Assembly (NCBI RefSeq): GCF_014216315.1
Contig: NZ_CP045702.1
Span: forward strand, 3,658,001 to 3,722,000
Reading direction: 5' to 3'
Length of the DNA: 64,000 bases
Source: Streptomyces finlayi
GTDB lineage: Bacteria > Actinomycetota > Actinomycetes > Streptomycetales > Streptomycetaceae
Shown here: positions 1 to 9,091 of the stretch, one piece after another
Position numbering within the stretch: position 1 is the first letter of the stretch
Layout: each line of letters starts with the position of its first letter
Made by a program: the position numbers and the translations under genes
The notes under the pieces: generated by a model
What the model was told of the DNA's origin: nothing
Seen by the model: only the letters and a program-made list of their open reading frames with translations
Databases searched by the model: none

Positions 1-192
1 GTGATCGACTCACCGGATTCGGTCGAGCCGCTCGTCGAGTACTTCCGGAACATCTCCGGCGAGCACCCGGACTGGGACGAGTACCGGGCGGCGATGGTGA
101 AACAGGGGAAGTCGATCATCAGGATCACTCCTGAGCGGTGGGGACCGGTCGCCACCGGCGGCTTCCCGGCCCATCTGGCCTCCGGCAGCTGA
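1..192 (+). CDS. C-terminal part of a PPOX-class F420-dependent oxidoreductase
   Basis: The frame is open at the window edge and ends at 190-192, so only about the last 60 residues are seen. The sequence (KQGKSIIRITPERWGPVATGG near the end) resembles the C-terminus of TIGR03618-type split-barrel proteins that use F420 or flavin to reduce small substrates. That family is usually 130-150 residues, so the true start almost certainly lies upstream; the GTG at position 1 is just an in-frame codon. The dehydrogenase that follows starts 9 bp after the stop, so the two may be cotranscribed. The family call is by recall of the C-terminal pattern, and no cofactor-binding region is in view. Confidence 0.6.
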   Translation: MIDSPDSVEPLVEYFRNISGEHPDWDEYRAAMVKQGKSIIRITPERWGPVATGGFPAHLASGS

Positions 193-200
193 GCACGCCG

Positions 201-1151
201 ATGCACCTCGTAGCGCCCGCCCCCGGCCTGCTCGCGCGGGCCCGCCTCCTGGTCGCGCCCGAAGTCGGCGAACCCGTGCTCCGGGAGCTGGGGCGGATCG
301 CCGGGAGACCGGTCGAACGGGCGGCCGGGAGCGTGCCGGACGGACCGTACGTCTATGTGGGCGCCTCGCTGCCTGACGGGCTGCGCGGCGGGCGGCTGGT
401 CTGGTTCCACAGCGTCAACGCCGGTACGGACGCACTGCTCGGCTCCGGCCCGTGGCCGCCGGACGCGCTGCTCACCCGGACGGTCGGACGCATGGGCGAG
501 CGGATCGCCCAGTACGTCCTGGCCTGGGTGCTCGCCGAGTGCCAGGCGGTCCCGGAGTTCGCCGCGCAGCACGCGCGGGCCGAGTGGCGGCGTATCCCCT
601 CCGAGCTCGTCGCCGGGCAGACCGCCCTCGTCCACGGCACCGGGCGCATCGGTTCGGCGGTCGCCGGCCTGCTGCGGGGGTGCGGCATCCGGACGGTGGG
701 GGTGGCCCGAGGTCCGCGGGCCGTACCGCCGCCAGGGTTCGACCGGGTGATCGGGGCTGACGCGGACACGGAGGAGCTGGGCGCGGCGCGCTGGGTGGTC
801 GCCGCGCTGCCGCTGACCGGTGCGACGGAGGGGTACTTCGGTGCCCGCCGCTTCGCGGCCGTGCGGGGCGCGAGCTTCGTCAACGTGGGGCGTGGGGCGA
901 CGGTGGACCTGGAGGCGCTGGGTGCGGCCCTGCGCGCCGGGACCGTACGGCGGGCCGTGCTCGACGTGCTGCCCGCGGAACCCGCGGCGCCCGACGCCGA
1001 CTGCTGGCGGCTCCCTCGCACGGTGATCACGTCGCACTCCGCCGGAATCACGGCCGACGAGGACGTCGTCACCGACTTCGGGGCGTGCTGGGACGAGCTG
1101 CGTACGGGCAGGGTGCCGGCGCTCGCCGTGGACGTGGACCGGGGCTACTGA
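201..1151 (+). CDS. D-2-hydroxyacid dehydrogenase (NAD(P)-dependent)
   Basis: A 316-residue protein of the D-isomer-specific 2-hydroxyacid dehydrogenase family, which reduces 2-oxoacids to D-2-hydroxyacids or runs the reverse. The Rossmann motif GTGRIG sits near residue 146. The catalytic triad is recognisable: Arg in NVGRG near residue 230, Glu in LPAEP near 259 and His in TSHSAG near 278. The ATG at 201 is chosen because the upstream in-frame residues look like read-through of the preceding gene's region. The substrate cannot be told from sequence. The last 7 bases overlap the convergent TetR gene. Confidence 0.85.
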   Translation: MHLVAPAPGLLARARLLVAPEVGEPVLRELGRIAGRPVERAAGSVPDGPYVYVGASLPDGLRGGRLVWFHSVNAGTDALLGSGPWPPDALLTRTVGRMGERIAQYVLAWVLAECQAVPEFAAQHARAEWRRIPSELVAGQTALVHGTGRIGSAVAGLLRGCGIRTVGVARGPRAVPPPGFDRVIGADADTEELGAARWVVAALPLTGATEGYFGARRFAAVRGASFVNVGRGATVDLEALGAALRAGTVRRAVLDVLPAEPAAPDADCWRLPRTVITSHSAGITADEDVVTDFGACWDELRTGRVPALAVDVDRGY

Positions 1152-1921
1152 GCGGGGACGCCCGCCTTGGCGCACATCGCCTCGATGCCGGCGACCACCA
1201 GGTCCAGTGCGAAGACGAAGTCGCGTTCGCGCATCTCGTCGACCGTGTCGCCGCCGCGCGCCTCCATCACGTCGAAGGAGGTGTCGACGAACTCCTTGAG
1301 GTGCGGCTGGGCCTTGATGGTGCCCATCGCCTGCTGGAAGTACTCGTCCTGGCTGAGCCCGGCCTCACGGCAGCGCTCCACGAAGTGACCCTCGATGGTG
1401 CTGAATCCGTAGACGAAGTGGAACGCGGCGGCCAGGGCGCCCGTCTGGTGCCCGGCCGGCAGCCCGGTGGCGCGGATGATGTCCTGGACGGCGTACGAGA
1501 ACAGCATGGCGTGCGGGCCGATGTTGAGGAAGTGACCCGCCAGCGGCGACACCCAGACATGGCGGACGATCAGTTCGCGGTAGCTGCGGGCCATACCGCG
1601 CAGCCGGTCGCGCCAGTCCGCGTCCTCGCGGGGCGGCACGATCTCGGCGAAGACCGAGTCCATCGCCAGTTCCAGCAGGTCGTCCTTGGTGTCGACGTAC
1701 CAGTAGAGGGACATCGCGGTGACGTCCAGTTCCGCGGCGAGGCGGCGCATGGAGAACTTGGCGAGGCCCTCCGCGTCCAGCAGCCGCACCGTCGCCGCGG
1801 TGATCCTCTCCCGGTCCAGGCCCACCGGCGACTCGGCTTTGCGGGTACGCGAGGGTGCCCGCCGATCCAGCCACACGCTGGTCCTCGCGGGGTTCTTCAC
1901 GCGGTCGGCCGCGGACACCAT
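1145..1921 (-). CDS. TetR-family transcriptional repressor
   Basis: A 258-residue regulator. After a basic N-terminus there is a typical TetR helix-turn-helix (RITAATVRLLDAEG... MRRLAAELDVTAMSLYWYV, residues about 35-80). A C-terminal ligand-binding domain of the tetracycline-repressor type follows. The ATG at 1921 is preceded by GAGGAGAG at proper spacing; the longer frame upstream reads into a 13-bp tandem repeat and is not credible coding. It lies downstream of the MFS transporter on the same strand, a common arrangement in which the repressor controls the efflux pump. The three palindromes before the transporter are its likely operators (inference). Confidence 0.85.
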   Translation of the reverse strand: MVSAADRVKNPARTSVWLDRRAPSRTRKAESPVGLDRERITAATVRLLDAEGLAKFSMRRLAAELDVTAMSLYWYVDTKDDLLELAMDSVFAEIVPPREDADWRDRLRGMARSYRELIVRHVWVSPLAGHFLNIGPHAMLFSYAVQDIIRATGLPAGHQTGALAAAFHFVYGFSTIEGHFVERCREAGLSQDEYFQQAMGTIKAQPHLKEFVDTSFDVMEARGGDTVDEMRERDFVFALDLVVAGIEAMCAKAGVPAQ

Positions 1922-2003
1922 GACGCACTCTCCTCGTTCTGCCGGGCGGGACGGACCGGGGCGGTGGGGGCCGGGGCTCAGAAACCGGGACTCCGGCTCG
2001 GGG

Positions 2004-2101
2004 TCCGGCTCTGCGTTCCGGCTCTGCGTTCCGGCTCTGCGTTCCGGCACTGCGTTCCGGCACTGGTTTCCGGCAACTGGTTCGGCACTGGTTTCCGGCA
2101 C
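2004..2101. repeat. 13-bp tandem repeat, about 7.5 copies
   Basis: Units related to TCCGGCTCTGCGT, drifting to TCCGGCACTGGTT, run head to tail between the TetR gene and the upstream MFS gene. They lie in the transporter-to-repressor intergenic space and form no convincing gene. Confidence 0.85.
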
Positions 2102-2155
2102 CGGGCTGGGGGCATGCACCGGACGGTCGGCATCCGGTACGTGTCCTCTCCGATG

Positions 2156-3709
2156 CTATGCCGCTGTTCCGGCCGAGTCTGCCGCAGCCGGGTCCTTCGC
2201 GGCAGGGCCCGCGGGCCCTGATTCCATCCGCTCGGCCCGCCTCAGCAGGGCCGCGGCGAGCAGCCCGCCCGCCAGCACCGCCACCGCGCCGACCAGCTGA
2301 CTCGTCTCCAGTCCGGAGGCGAAGGCATCCGTGATGCGCTGCCGCTCACCAGCACTGTCCGCGGCGGCGAGCGCGGCGGGCAGGGACGCCGCTCCCACGG
2401 CCGCGGGTACGAGGGCGGCGAAGCGCGAGTTCAGAACGGCGCCGAGCACGGCGACCCCGAGTCCGTTGCCGAATTCGGCGAGCGTGCCGTTGACCCCGGC
2501 GCCCACTCCCGCCTTCTCCGGCGGAATGGCGCTCATGATCGCGTTGGCCATGGCGGGCATCGCGAGCGAGATACCCGCACCCATGACGACCAGGCCGAGG
2601 AGCATGCCGCCGTATCCCTCGCTGCCCAGCACCGCGATGGCACCGAGCCCGGCGGCCAGCAGACTCATCCCGGCGGCGATGGTGGCGGGTGTCCCCAGCT
2701 TCGGTACGAGGCGGGCGCCGAGCCCCGCGAGGTTGAGCAAGACCACGGTGAGTGCGAGCGGAGCCGTACGGAGTCCGGCCTCCAGGGGCCCGTACCCGAG
2801 CACGAACTGCAGGTGCTGGGTCAGCAGGAAGAGCGAGCCGCCCATCCCGAAGGCGACCAGAATCGCACCGGCGACGGCCCCGATGAACTTCTGGTTCCGG
2901 AAGAAGTGCATGTCCAGCATCGGGTACGGGACGTGGAACTCCCACAGGACGAACCCGGTGAGCACCGCGACCCCGGTGAAGGCGGTGAACAGGACCTGGC
3001 CGGAGTCCCAGCCGTGTTCGGGCCCGGAGATGATCGCGTACACGACGGCGGTCATACCGACGGTGGAGAGCAGCGCGCCGAACAGGTCGGGCCGGTCGCC
3101 CCGGGGGTTCTTGGACTCCGGCACGAGACGCACGACCGCGATCAGGCCGACCACGGCGACGGGGATGTTGATGAGGAAGATCGCGCCCCACCAGAAGTGG
3201 TCGAGCATGATCCCGCCGATGAGCGGTCCGGTGGCGAAGCCCAGCGAGTTGACCGTCGACCAGAGGCCGATCGCCTTGACGCGCTCGGTGTCGTCGAAGA
3301 TCTGGACCACCACGGCCAGCGTGGTGGTGATCAGCAGCGCACCGCCGACGCCCATCCCCGCACGGGCGGCGATGAGCTGGCCGGAGGACTGCGCGAGCCC
3401 GGCAGCGAGCGAGCCGATACCGAAGAGTGCGAGCCCGGCGACCAGCATGCGCTTGCGCCCGTAACGGTCGGCTGCGCTGCCTGCCGTGAGGAGCAGACCG
3501 GACTGGACGAGCGAGTAGGCGTTGATCATCCACTGCACGTCGGCGGTGGACGCGTCCAGCTCGGTGGTGAGGGAGGGGATGGCGACGTTGAGGACGGTGT
3601 TGTCGAGCAGCACGGTGAGCTGGGCCAGACAGATGACGCCGAGGATCAGCCAGCGCTGCGGGTGCCCTTGGGGGGCGAGGTCGTTCGGCTCGGCGGTGGT
3701 CGCCGTCAT
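2156..3709 (-). CDS. MFS multidrug efflux transporter, DHA2 (14-TM, EmrB/QacA type)
   Basis: A 517-residue proton-coupled efflux pump of the plasma membrane. The start of TM1 carries LLDNTVLNVAIPSL, the DHA2 motif D1, and the cytoplasmic loop has ADRYGRKR (MFS motif A). About 14 hydrophobic segments follow, matching the 14-spanner length. The ATG at 3709 has AAGGAG eight bases upstream; the longer frame runs into the promoter/operator region. Three related operator-like palindromes lie at 3738-3798, and the TetR gene lies downstream on the same strand. The substrate cannot be inferred. Confidence 0.9.
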   Translation of the reverse strand: MTATTAEPNDLAPQGHPQRWLILGVICLAQLTVLLDNTVLNVAIPSLTTELDASTADVQWMINAYSLVQSGLLLTAGSAADRYGRKRMLVAGLALFGIGSLAAGLAQSSGQLIAARAGMGVGGALLITTTLAVVVQIFDDTERVKAIGLWSTVNSLGFATGPLIGGIMLDHFWWGAIFLINIPVAVVGLIAVVRLVPESKNPRGDRPDLFGALLSTVGMTAVVYAIISGPEHGWDSGQVLFTAFTGVAVLTGFVLWEFHVPYPMLDMHFFRNQKFIGAVAGAILVAFGMGGSLFLLTQHLQFVLGYGPLEAGLRTAPLALTVVLLNLAGLGARLVPKLGTPATIAAGMSLLAAGLGAIAVLGSEGYGGMLLGLVVMGAGISLAMPAMANAIMSAIPPEKAGVGAGVNGTLAEFGNGLGVAVLGAVLNSRFAALVPAAVGAASLPAALAAADSAGERQRITDAFASGLETSQLVGAVAVLAGGLLAAALLRRAERMESGPAGPAAKDPAAADSAGTAA

Positions 3710-3737
3710 GCGGGCTCCTTGAAGCTCCATTGCTGCT

Positions 3738-3798
3738 TGTACGGTGTATGGGAGTGCGTGGCGTCGTACACCGTAAAGCACTCCCTGTACGCCGTACA
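3738..3798. promoter_or_regulatory. Three-copy operator upstream of the MFS/TetR unit
   Basis: Three related 13-bp sites. 3738-3750 reads TGTACGGTGTATG. The one around 3763-3775 reads TTACGGTGTACG on the minus strand. The perfect palindrome TGTACGCCGTACA is at 3786-3798. Sites 1 and 2 also form a 9-bp inverted repeat (3740-3748 and 3767-3775). They fit binding by the TetR protein at 1145-1921 (inference). Confidence 0.65.
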
Positions 3799-3839
3799 AG
3801 TCCATTTCGCGACCACCGCCGAAAGCCTGTCCTCCCCGG

Positions 3840-6017
3840 CTACTCGGCTCCGTCCGCCGGCTGGGTCAGGTCGTAGAAGGTCGCGCCGCCGACCGTGACC
3901 TTTCTGAAGGAGTCCTCCACCCACGAGGAGATCTGCGAGGAGATGCCCCTGTTGCCGCCACCGCCTCCCGTACCGCCCGAGACGAAGTAGTGGATCTTCC
4001 CGTCCTCGACGTAGCTCTTGAACCGGTCGAGCGTGGGGGAGGGATCGCTGCCGTTGAAGCCGCCGATGGCCATCACGGGCTCCCCGGTGGCGAGCTGGTA
4101 ACTCGCGGCGTTCTGCGAGCCGATGGCCGCGGCGGCCCAGGTGTAGTCCCCGGCGTTCGTTTCGAGGAGCTTCTTGGCCTCGGCGCCGACGGACGCGCCG
4201 TTGATCAGTCCGCCCATGCCGCCCCTGCCGCCCCTGCCGCCTTCGGCCGCGGCGCCACCGGGCGCCATGCCCGGCGCCATGCCACCGGGCGCCATGCCAC
4301 CGGGCATGGCGCGCTGGGGCAGCGCCTGGCCCTGGCCGGGCTGTGCCTGGCCCGGCTGGCCGTCGCCCGGCGGCCGGCCCATTCCGCCACCACCGCCCGG
4401 GGCCTCGCCGCCACCGAAACCGCCCCGGCCACCGCCCGCCATCATGCTGCTGCCCGTCGGACCCGCCGTGACGATCGAACCCTGGTGCCCGGTACCGAGC
4501 GTGCTGATCGTGTACGCCGTCGGTCCCGCGAGCGACGCGGCGAAGCCGAGACCCACGACCGCGAGCGCGACCCGGCGGGTTGACCGGGCGGCGAGCAGCA
4601 GGCCCACCGCACCGACCAGCCCGGCCGCCAGGACGGTCCAGCGCAGCCACGGCAGATAGTCCGGCGTGCGCCCCAGGAGGACGTACGCCCAGGACACCGT
4701 GACGGCGAGCGTGCCGGCGAGGACCGCCCGCGCCCACCACAGGGCGCGCTCCGACCACAGCACCGTGACGCCCATGCCCACGAGCGCCGCGATGTAGGGG
4801 GACAGGGCCACCGTGTAGTACTGGTGGAAGATGCCCTCCATGTAGCTGAAGACCAGCCCGGTCATCAGCAGCGCGCCGCCCCAGGCGAGGAACGCCGCAC
4901 GCGCGGTATCGGTCCGCTTCGTCCTGCGGGTGAGCCACACGCCCGCGACCAGCAGGATCAGCGCGGCGGGCAGCAGCCAGGAGATCTGGCCGCCGATGTC
5001 GGAGGTGAACATCCGGCCGATGCCGGTCTCACCCCAGCCACCGCCCCAGCCACCGCCCTGACCGCCGCCGTCCCCGCCGCCGACGCTGCCGGTCTCCTCG
5101 CCGTTGAGACGGCCGAGTCCGTTGTAGCCGAAGGTCAGTTCAAGGAAGGAGTTGTTCTGCGAACCGCCGATGTACGGCCGCGAGGAAGCGGGCCACAACT
5201 CGACGATCGCCACCCACCAGCCGCTCGCGACGACCATGACGCCTGCGGCCAGGGCGAGTTGGCCGAGCCGTTTGCGTACGGAGACCGGAGCGCACACCGC
5301 GTACAGCAGGGCGAGCGGTGGCAGGATCAGGAACGCCTGAAGGGTCTTCGTCAGGAACGCGAGCCCGATGGCGGCACCCGCCCAGACCAGCCACTTCGTC
5401 CGCCCGTTCTCCAGCGCGCGGAGCACGCAGTGGACGGTGACGGTCATCAGGAGGGCGAGGAGCGCGTCCGGGTTGTTGAAACGGAACATCAGCGCGGCGA
5501 CGGGCGTGAGCGCGAACACCGCCATCGTGATCAGCCCGGCGGGCGCGCTGAAGCGGCGGCGTACGGCGGCATGGAGCACCCCTGCCGTGGCCACGCCCAT
5601 CAGCACCTGGGGGACGAGTACCGCCCACCCGTTGAGACCGAAGATCCGTACCGAGAGCGCCATCGGCCAGAGCGTGGCGGGCGGCTTGTCGACGGTGATG
5701 GCGTTGGCGGAGTCCAGCGAGCCGAAGAAGAACGCCTTCCAGCTCTGGCTGCCCGCCTGCACGGCCGCCGAGTAGAAGGAGTTGGCGTACCCGGACGCAC
5801 TCAGGTTCCACAGGTAGGCCAGGCCCACGAGGAGCAGCATGCCGAGCACGGCCGGCCGCACCCAGCGCGGGTCCTCCTCCCTGCCGCGTACAGCGCCCCG
5901 CAGGGTGCGGCGGAGGAACGGCTCCCGGGGGCGCCCGTGTCCCGCGGAATCGCCCGGTGGCTGACCGGGCGGGTGGTCGGCCGGGTGGGCGGGCACGTGG
6001 TCGGGGAAGGTGGTCAT
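3840..6017 (-). CDS. Glycosyltransferase family 39 membrane protein (ArnT/PMT-like)
   Basis: A 725-residue integral membrane protein. The N-terminal half has many hydrophobic segments and a luminal-loop-type sequence typical of GT39 enzymes (VDKPPATLWPMALSVRIFG; FRFNNPDALLALLM), with acidic residues expected to bind polyprenyl-phosphate sugars. A Gly/Pro/Met-rich low-complexity region (about residues 490-590) links to a C-terminal soluble domain. The ATG at 6017 overlaps the stop of the upstream glycosyltransferase as ATGA, so translation is probably coupled. The pair probably makes and uses a lipid-linked sugar: the GT2 partner charges polyprenyl phosphate and this enzyme transfers the sugar outside the membrane (inference). 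The longer N-terminal frame is out-of-frame antisense to the neighbour and is rejected. Confidence 0.85.
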   Translation of the reverse strand: MTTFPDHVPAHPADHPPGQPPGDSAGHGRPREPFLRRTLRGAVRGREEDPRWVRPAVLGMLLLVGLAYLWNLSASGYANSFYSAAVQAGSQSWKAFFFGSLDSANAITVDKPPATLWPMALSVRIFGLNGWAVLVPQVLMGVATAGVLHAAVRRRFSAPAGLITMAVFALTPVAALMFRFNNPDALLALLMTVTVHCVLRALENGRTKWLVWAGAAIGLAFLTKTLQAFLILPPLALLYAVCAPVSVRKRLGQLALAAGVMVVASGWWVAIVELWPASSRPYIGGSQNNSFLELTFGYNGLGRLNGEETGSVGGGDGGGQGGGWGGGWGETGIGRMFTSDIGGQISWLLPAALILLVAGVWLTRRTKRTDTARAAFLAWGGALLMTGLVFSYMEGIFHQYYTVALSPYIAALVGMGVTVLWSERALWWARAVLAGTLAVTVSWAYVLLGRTPDYLPWLRWTVLAAGLVGAVGLLLAARSTRRVALAVVGLGFAASLAGPTAYTISTLGTGHQGSIVTAGPTGSSMMAGGGRGGFGGGEAPGGGGGMGRPPGDGQPGQAQPGQGQALPQRAMPGGMAPGGMAPGMAPGGAAAEGGRGGRGGMGGLINGASVGAEAKKLLETNAGDYTWAAAAIGSQNAASYQLATGEPVMAIGGFNGSDPSPTLDRFKSYVEDGKIHYFVSGGTGGGGGNRGISSQISSWVEDSFRKVTVGGATFYDLTQPADGAE

Positions 6018-7294
6018 CGGACGTTCCTCAGTTCGTGTTCGGAGCCACTCCGGTCGGGGAAGACCCAGGCGCGGAAGAGCAGAAACCGCAGCACCGTCGC
6101 CGCGAGGTTGGCCGTGACCAGGACGGCGAGTTCCGTGCCGTGCGAGGGCGATCCGGACGTCGCTCCGAGTGCGGCGAGCGAGCCGCTGGTCAGTGCCAGG
6201 CCGATGGCGAAGACGACGAGCCCCTGCGCCTGGTGACGTAGGGCGCTGCCCCGCCCCCGCACTCGGAAGGTGAGCCTCCGGTTGGCTGCCGTATTGGCGA
6301 CGGCCGACACCAGCAGCGCTCCGCCGTTGGCGAGCTGCGCGCCGAAGCCCATCCGGAGGAGTGAGTACAGGGCGAGATGGACGAGCGTGGAAAGGGCGCC
6401 CACGACGCAGAACCCGACCAGTTGGCGGGCCAGGCCGCCCGGCACGCCGGGCAGCGCGCGGTCGCGCGGATCGTCCCCGAAGGGCCGGGCCAGCCGGTCC
6501 AGTGGCAGGGCACCGACGGCCAGCGCCCGCCCCACCCGCCACACACCCTTGAGGTCGTCGGCCGCCGTCCGCACGATGTGGACGGTGGAGTCGGGGTCGT
6601 CGACCCAGTCGACCGGCACCTCGTGGATACGCAGCCCGGCACGCTCGGCGAGCACCAGCATCTCGGTGTCGAAGAACCAGCCGATGTCCTCGACCATCGG
6701 CAGCAGCCGCTGCGCGACCTCACCCCGTATCGCCTTGAATCCGCACTGCGCATCGCTGAAACGGGCGGCCAGGGAGGAACGCAGGATGAGGTTGTAGGCC
6801 CGCGAGATGAACTCCCGCTTCGATCCGCGCACCACCCGCGAACTGCGCGCGAGCCGGGAGCCGATGGCGAGGTCGGAGTGTCCGGAGATCAGGGGCGCGA
6901 CAAGCGGCAGGAGCGCGTTGAGGTCGGTCGAGAGATCGACGTCCATATAGGCGAGGACCGGCGCGTCCGAGTCGGACCAGACCGTACGCAGGGCCCGGCC
7001 CCGGCCCTTCTCCTCCAGCCGGTAGGAGCACACCTCGGGGAGGGTGGCCGCGAGCCGGGCCGCCACCTGGGGGGTGCGGTCGGTGCTCGCGTTGTCCGCG
7101 ACGGTGATGCGGAACGGATACGGGAAGGTCCGCTCCAGGTGTTCGTGCAGCCTGAGGACACAGGTTTCGAGGTCCTTCTCCTCGTTGAAGACGGGGACCA
7201 CGACATCGAGTACGGGTGCACCGGCCGCGTCGACCGCTCCGGCCAGGAGATGTTCCCGGGCCGGCAAGGTGCTCCAAGGGGTGTCGGTTCTCAT
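6014..7294 (-). CDS. Fused GT2 dolichyl-phosphate-type glycosyltransferase and GtrA membrane domain
   Basis: 426 residues in two parts. The N-terminal GT2 domain (about 25-260) shows VVVPVFNEEKDLE, the nucleotide-sugar motif around VADNASTDRT, and the metal-binding MDVDLSTDL. The C-terminal GtrA domain (about 300-415) is hydrophobic with about four membrane segments and ends in a typical LFRAWVFP motif. GtrA proteins help flip or anchor polyprenyl-phosphate sugars. The ATG at 7294 is chosen because upstream residues are low-complexity; the Shine-Dalgarno (GGGGA) is weak. It is translationally coupled to the GT39 gene by an ATGA overlap. The 240-bp space upstream holds short repeats (CCGTTGTGG direct repeats; an 8-bp inverted repeat at 7444-7466) but no gene. 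Confidence 0.85.
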   Translation of the reverse strand: MRTDTPWSTLPAREHLLAGAVDAAGAPVLDVVVPVFNEEKDLETCVLRLHEHLERTFPYPFRITVADNASTDRTPQVAARLAATLPEVCSYRLEEKGRGRALRTVWSDSDAPVLAYMDVDLSTDLNALLPLVAPLISGHSDLAIGSRLARSSRVVRGSKREFISRAYNLILRSSLAARFSDAQCGFKAIRGEVAQRLLPMVEDIGWFFDTEMLVLAERAGLRIHEVPVDWVDDPDSTVHIVRTAADDLKGVWRVGRALAVGALPLDRLARPFGDDPRDRALPGVPGGLARQLVGFCVVGALSTLVHLALYSLLRMGFGAQLANGGALLVSAVANTAANRRLTFRVRGRGSALRHQAQGLVVFAIGLALTSGSLAALGATSGSPSHGTELAVLVTANLAATVLRFLLFRAWVFPDRSGSEHELRNVR

Positions 7295-7534
7295 GTCCCC
7301 GACGCTCGCCGACCCCGCTGTCACACCGGTGTGCTGAGCCTGTGCCGGTGCTGTGAGCCTGGACCGTTGTGGCGTGGACCGTTGTGGCCTGCGACCGTTC
7401 CGGGCCGGGACAGCTGCGAGTCGCGATCGCCATGAACCGCGATCACCGTGAACCGCGGTCACGGTGCGCCGCACTCGCCGTGAGCCGCAGTCACGGCGAG
7501 CGGCGACCGCTGCTCCGGCCCGGGACCTCTCCGA

Positions 7535-9091
7535 CTACTGCTTCCCCGCGTACACCGGACCGGCCGGAATCCGCACCGAGAAGATGGTGTTCCCCGGCAC
7601 CGACCGCACCTCCACCCGCCCGTCGTGCGCGGCGACGACGGCCTGCACGATGGCGAGCCCCAGACCTGTGGAACCCGCGTTGCGCGAGCGCGAGGCATCG
7701 CCCCGCGCGAACCGTTCGAAGACGTGCGGCAACAGGTCGGCCGCGATCCCAGGCCCGTCGTCATGCACTTCCAGCGTCACCCAGGGGCGGTCCGCGCCCG
7801 CCGCACGGACGCGCGCCGTGACCGTCGTCCCGGGCGGGGTGTGGGTAAGGGCGTTGGCCAGGAGGTTGACCAGGACCTGATGAAGCCGGGTGGGATCGGC
7901 GCGTACGGAGGCGGGAACGTCCGGCAGCTCCAGCCGCCAGCGGTGCTCCTCGCCCCACGCCCCGTCCCCGGACCGCCCGGCCGCCCGCGCGTCGCTCACC
8001 GCGTCCACGACGAGCGGTGACAGATCAGTGCTCTCGTACGAGAGCGGCCGGCCGGCGTCCAGCCGGGCCAGGAGCAGCAGATCCTCGACCATCCCGGTCA
8101 TCCGCTGTGCCTCCGACTCGATGCGGCCGAGAGCGTGCCGGGTGTCGGGGCCGGTGTCCTCGCGCCCGCGCCGGGTCAGTTCGGCGTAGCCGCGTATCGA
8201 AGCCAGCGGGGTGCGCAGTTCGTGGCTGGCGTCGGCGACGAACTGCCGTACCCGCGTCTCGCTCTCCTGACGCGCCTCCAGCGCCGAACCGACGTGCCCC
8301 AGCATCCGGTTGAGCGCCGCACCGACCTGTCCGACCTCGGTGCGGGGATCGGCCTCGGCGACCGGTACGCGTTCGGCGAGGTCCACCTCACCACTGTGCA
8401 GGGGGAGTTCGGACACCCGGGTCGCGGTGGCGGCGACCCGGTGCAGCGGGCGCAGGGCGACACCGACCATGGCGGCCCCCGCGATCCCGGCGGCGACGAG
8501 TCCGGCCGCGGTGACGCAGACCTCGACGAGGATCAGGGCGGTGAGGTCGCTGCGCACCTCGTCGGCGGAGATGGCGACGAGGACCGTGGTCCCGTCGGAC
8601 GTACCGACGGCCTCCACGCGGTAGCTGCCGAGGCCCGGCAGACCGACGCCGTGCGCCCCGGGACCCGTCTCGGCGCCGGCCGCCGCGAGCGCCCGTGATT
8701 CGGCACCGGTCAGTGCCCTCGTGCTCACCTGGGTGCGCTTCCCCGTGTCCTCGACGACCACCTTCGACTCGGTGACGGAACCGTCGGCGACCACCGCGCC
8801 GATCGTGCCGAGGGGCTGGCCGCCCATCCCGACGAAGACGAGCGGGCCGGCGTCCTGGATCTCCACCGGGAGCGGAGCACCGGGCGGCCGTTCGGCCCGT
8901 TCGGCCCGTTCGGCGATGGAGTGCAGCTGATCGTCCAGCTTGCCGTACATATAGCTCTGGAACGCGATGGCCGTCACCGTGCCGATGACCGCCGCCACGA
9001 CGGCGATGAGCGAGACGGCCGACACGACGAGCCGGGTCCGCAGCGTCCACGGCCGCCCCGGCCGGCCCGCCGGGCGCATCCGCCTACTCAC
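7535..9091 (-). CDS. Two-component sensor histidine kinase
   Basis: A 518-residue membrane kinase. One membrane helix lies near residues 22-45, an extracytoplasmic sensor near 46-180, a second helix near 185-205, and then HAMP. HisKA carries DASHELRTPLASIRGY (phospho-acceptor His near 291). The HATPase has N-box VLVNLLANALTHTP, G1 DDGPGIA, F-box FERFARGD and G2 GSTGLGLAIV. All catalytic boxes are intact. The GTG start overlaps the last 8 bases of the response regulator gene (GTGAGTAG), so the two are translationally coupled. The signal is unknown. It is adjacent to, but not clearly cotranscribed with, the glycosyltransferase operon. Confidence 0.9.
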   Translation of the reverse strand: MSRRMRPAGRPGRPWTLRTRLVVSAVSLIAVVAAVIGTVTAIAFQSYMYGKLDDQLHSIAERAERAERPPGAPLPVEIQDAGPLVFVGMGGQPLGTIGAVVADGSVTESKVVVEDTGKRTQVSTRALTGAESRALAAAGAETGPGAHGVGLPGLGSYRVEAVGTSDGTTVLVAISADEVRSDLTALILVEVCVTAAGLVAAGIAGAAMVGVALRPLHRVAATATRVSELPLHSGEVDLAERVPVAEADPRTEVGQVGAALNRMLGHVGSALEARQESETRVRQFVADASHELRTPLASIRGYAELTRRGREDTGPDTRHALGRIESEAQRMTGMVEDLLLLARLDAGRPLSYESTDLSPLVVDAVSDARAAGRSGDGAWGEEHRWRLELPDVPASVRADPTRLHQVLVNLLANALTHTPPGTTVTARVRAAGADRPWVTLEVHDDGPGIAADLLPHVFERFARGDASRSRNAGSTGLGLAIVQAVVAAHDGRVEVRSVPGNTIFSVRIPAGPVYAGKQ

